The notes under the pieces are model-generated. The model did not search any database, was not told where the DNA came from, and saw only the letters and a list, made by a program, of their open reading frames with translations. A program made the translations under genes and the position numbers. Positions 5,754-6,701 of a DNA stretch of 6,701 nucleotides are shown here, piece after piece; the first letter of the stretch is position 1; each line of letters starts with the position of its first letter. The stretch is from assembly GCA_030653635.1 (NCBI GenBank), contig JAURYZ010000062.1, forward strand, positions 1-6,701, in the 5' to 3' direction. This DNA comes from Coriobacteriia bacterium. Lineage in GTDB: Bacteria; Actinomycetota; Coriobacteriia; Anaerosomatales; JAHIQC01.

Positions 5754-6605
5754 CTACCCCAGCAGCCGCTTGAGGCTCTCACGCAGGTTCGGGCCAAGCT
5801 CCTCGGTCTCAAGCGCGAGCGCAATGTTCGCCTCGAGCCACGAGAGCACGTTGCCTGTGTCGTATCCTTCGCACTCCATCGTCACCGCGAAGATCTCCTC
5901 GTGCTTGAGCAGTTCACGCAACGCGTCGGTGAGCTGGATCTCGTTTCCTCGGCCAGGCTCGATCTTGGGCAGGATCTCCATGATCTTGGGAGTCAGCATA
6001 TACCTGCCGAAGATGGCCATGTTACTCGGAGCCTCGTTCACGGGGGGTTTCTCCACCAGATCGGTAAGCTTCCACACGCCCGGTTCGACCTCGTGTCCAC
6101 CGATGACCCCGTAACGCGAAACGTACTGCTGCTCGACCGGCGTGACCGCGATGACCGACCCACCCAAGCGGTCGTGCACGTCTTTGAGCTTGGGAAGGCA
6201 ATCGTTCTTGGGAACCAGAACGTCGCCGAGCATGACAAAGAACGGATCGTTGTTGGTGAATGGCGCGCCGCACATGACTGCGTGACCGAGACCACGAGGG
6301 CGCTTCTGGCGCACGTAGAAGACGTCCGCCAGCTCAGAGATGTTGCGCACCTCGCGCAGCTTGGCGAGGTTGCCCGAGGCCTCAAGCAGATCTTCGAGTT
6401 CCAAGGAGCGGTCGAAGTGATCCTCGATCGCCCGCTTTCCTCGGCCGGTGATGATTAGGATCTCATCGGCGCCGGCTTGTGCGGCCTCTTCGACAACATA
6501 CTGGATGACCGGTTTGTCCACGACCGGGAGCATCTCTTTTGGCTGGGACTTCGTGACCGGCAGGAACCGAGTTCCCAAACCGGCGGCTGGAATGATGGCT
6601 TTCAT
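5754..6605 (-). CDS. galU: UTP-glucose-1-phosphate uridylyltransferase
   Basis: This complete cytoplasmic enzyme of 283 residues, near the family's usual 280-300, makes UDP-glucose from UTP and glucose-1-phosphate for polysaccharide, glycolipid and UDP-galactose/glucuronate supply. The N-terminal nucleotide-binding signature is intact (AAGLGTRFLPVTKSQPKEML, 7-26), followed by DKP (30-32), RQKRPRGLGHAV (99-110), MLGDV with the metal-site aspartate D128, LVEKP (183-187), GRGNEIQLTDAL (218-229) and the YDTGN block (248-252). The ATG at 6605 is chosen because the protein then begins MKAIIPAAG as in the family, and GGAGAGGT lies 10 bases upstream; an in-frame ATG at 6683 would add 26 non-conserved residues. 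No clear promoter is visible in the 96 bases between the start and the window edge, so it may belong to a longer upstream unit. Confidence 0.97.
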   Translation of the reverse strand: MKAIIPAAGLGTRFLPVTKSQPKEMLPVVDKPVIQYVVEEAAQAGADEILIITGRGKRAIEDHFDRSLELEDLLEASGNLAKLREVRNISELADVFYVRQKRPRGLGHAVMCGAPFTNNDPFFVMLGDVLVPKNDCLPKLKDVHDRLGGSVIAVTPVEQQYVSRYGVIGGHEVEPGVWKLTDLVEKPPVNEAPSNMAIFGRYMLTPKIMEILPKIEPGRGNEIQLTDALRELLKHEEIFAVTMECEGYDTGNVLSWLEANIALALETEELGPNLRESLKRLLG

Positions 6606-6615
6606 GATCGGCAAG

Positions 6616-6623
6616 ACCTCTCC
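6616..6623 (-). promoter_or_regulatory. Ribosome binding site of galU
   Basis: Read on the minus strand this is GGAGAGGT, 10 bases before the ATG at 6605. It decides that start against the upstream in-frame ATGs at 6683, 6671 and 6659, which lack comparable sites within the window and would add residues foreign to the GalU family. Confidence 0.7.
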
Positions 6624-6701
6624 ATAGAGACCGGAAGCGTAACCCTGCAACTCGTCCATGCTAGTACACATACCATGCGGCATGCACCCCGGAGTCCGCG
6701 A

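Noticed and set aside
5718..6458. Plus-strand frame of 246 codons opposite galU
   Set aside because: It is antisense to a fully conserved GalU; its composition reflects the complementary codon bias.
6606..6683. N-terminal extension of GalU from the ATG at 6683
   Set aside because: The 26 added residues are not GalU-like, and the strong ribosome site sits before the ATG at 6605.
6674..6684. Palindrome CATGC-G-GCATG upstream of galU as an operator
   Set aside because: The arms are short, no promoter elements with good spacing are visible near it, and the window ends just beyond it.

Overview
The window is a six-gene, single-strand block for nucleotide-sugar and surface-polysaccharide synthesis. 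All genes are on the minus strand, so transcription runs from high to low coordinates. In transcription order they are: galU (UTP-glucose-1-phosphate uridylyltransferase, 6605-5754), a membrane acyltransferase-3 protein (5751-4723), a bifunctional manC-type GDP-mannose pyrophosphorylase/phosphomannose isomerase (4611-3154), an fcl-type GDP-L-fucose synthase (3132-2164), a CapE/WbjB-related inverting UDP-GlcNAc 4,6-dehydratase (2041-986), and a CapG/WbjD-type UDP-GlcNAc 2-epimerase (985 to beyond the left edge, about 328 codons visible). The last gene is cut off by the window edge. No RNA gene, insertion sequence, CRISPR array or clear intrinsic terminator is visible.

The genes fall into three likely transcription units. 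galU and the acyltransferase are separated by 2 nt and look translationally coupled. A 111-nt gap with an extended -10 promoter candidate then precedes manC, and fcl follows manC after 21 nt. A 122-nt gap with a good sigma70-type promoter candidate (TTGGGA, 17 bp, TATACT) then precedes the dehydratase. Its TAG stop touches the ATG of the 2-epimerase.

Functionally, galU supplies UDP-glucose. manC and fcl belong to the fructose-6-P to GDP-mannose to GDP-L-fucose route, but the phosphomannomutase and the GDP-mannose 4,6-dehydratase (Gmd) that this route needs are not in the window. The last two genes are the first and last enzymes of a UDP-L-FucNAc or UDP-L-QuiNAc type pathway. The middle reductase (CapF/WbjC or WbvR/RmlD-like) is absent between them. 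The acyltransferase probably O-acylates the resulting glycan or its lipid-linked precursor. The block therefore looks like the precursor-supply part of a capsule, exopolysaccharide or O-antigen locus. Glycosyltransferases and export genes would be expected outside the window, most likely to the left.

The organism is a moderately high-GC bacterium. Hand counts of a few 60-base rows give roughly 58-70% GC right of about 2160, and mostly 48-60% to the left. The GalU and ManC sequences would fit a high-GC Gram-positive-like lineage such as Actinomycetota/Coriobacteriia, but this is a low-confidence guess. Nothing here amounts to a clearly undescribed system. The points most worth following are the compositionally distinct left module with its own promoter, the missing middle enzyme, and the mixed character of the dehydratase.
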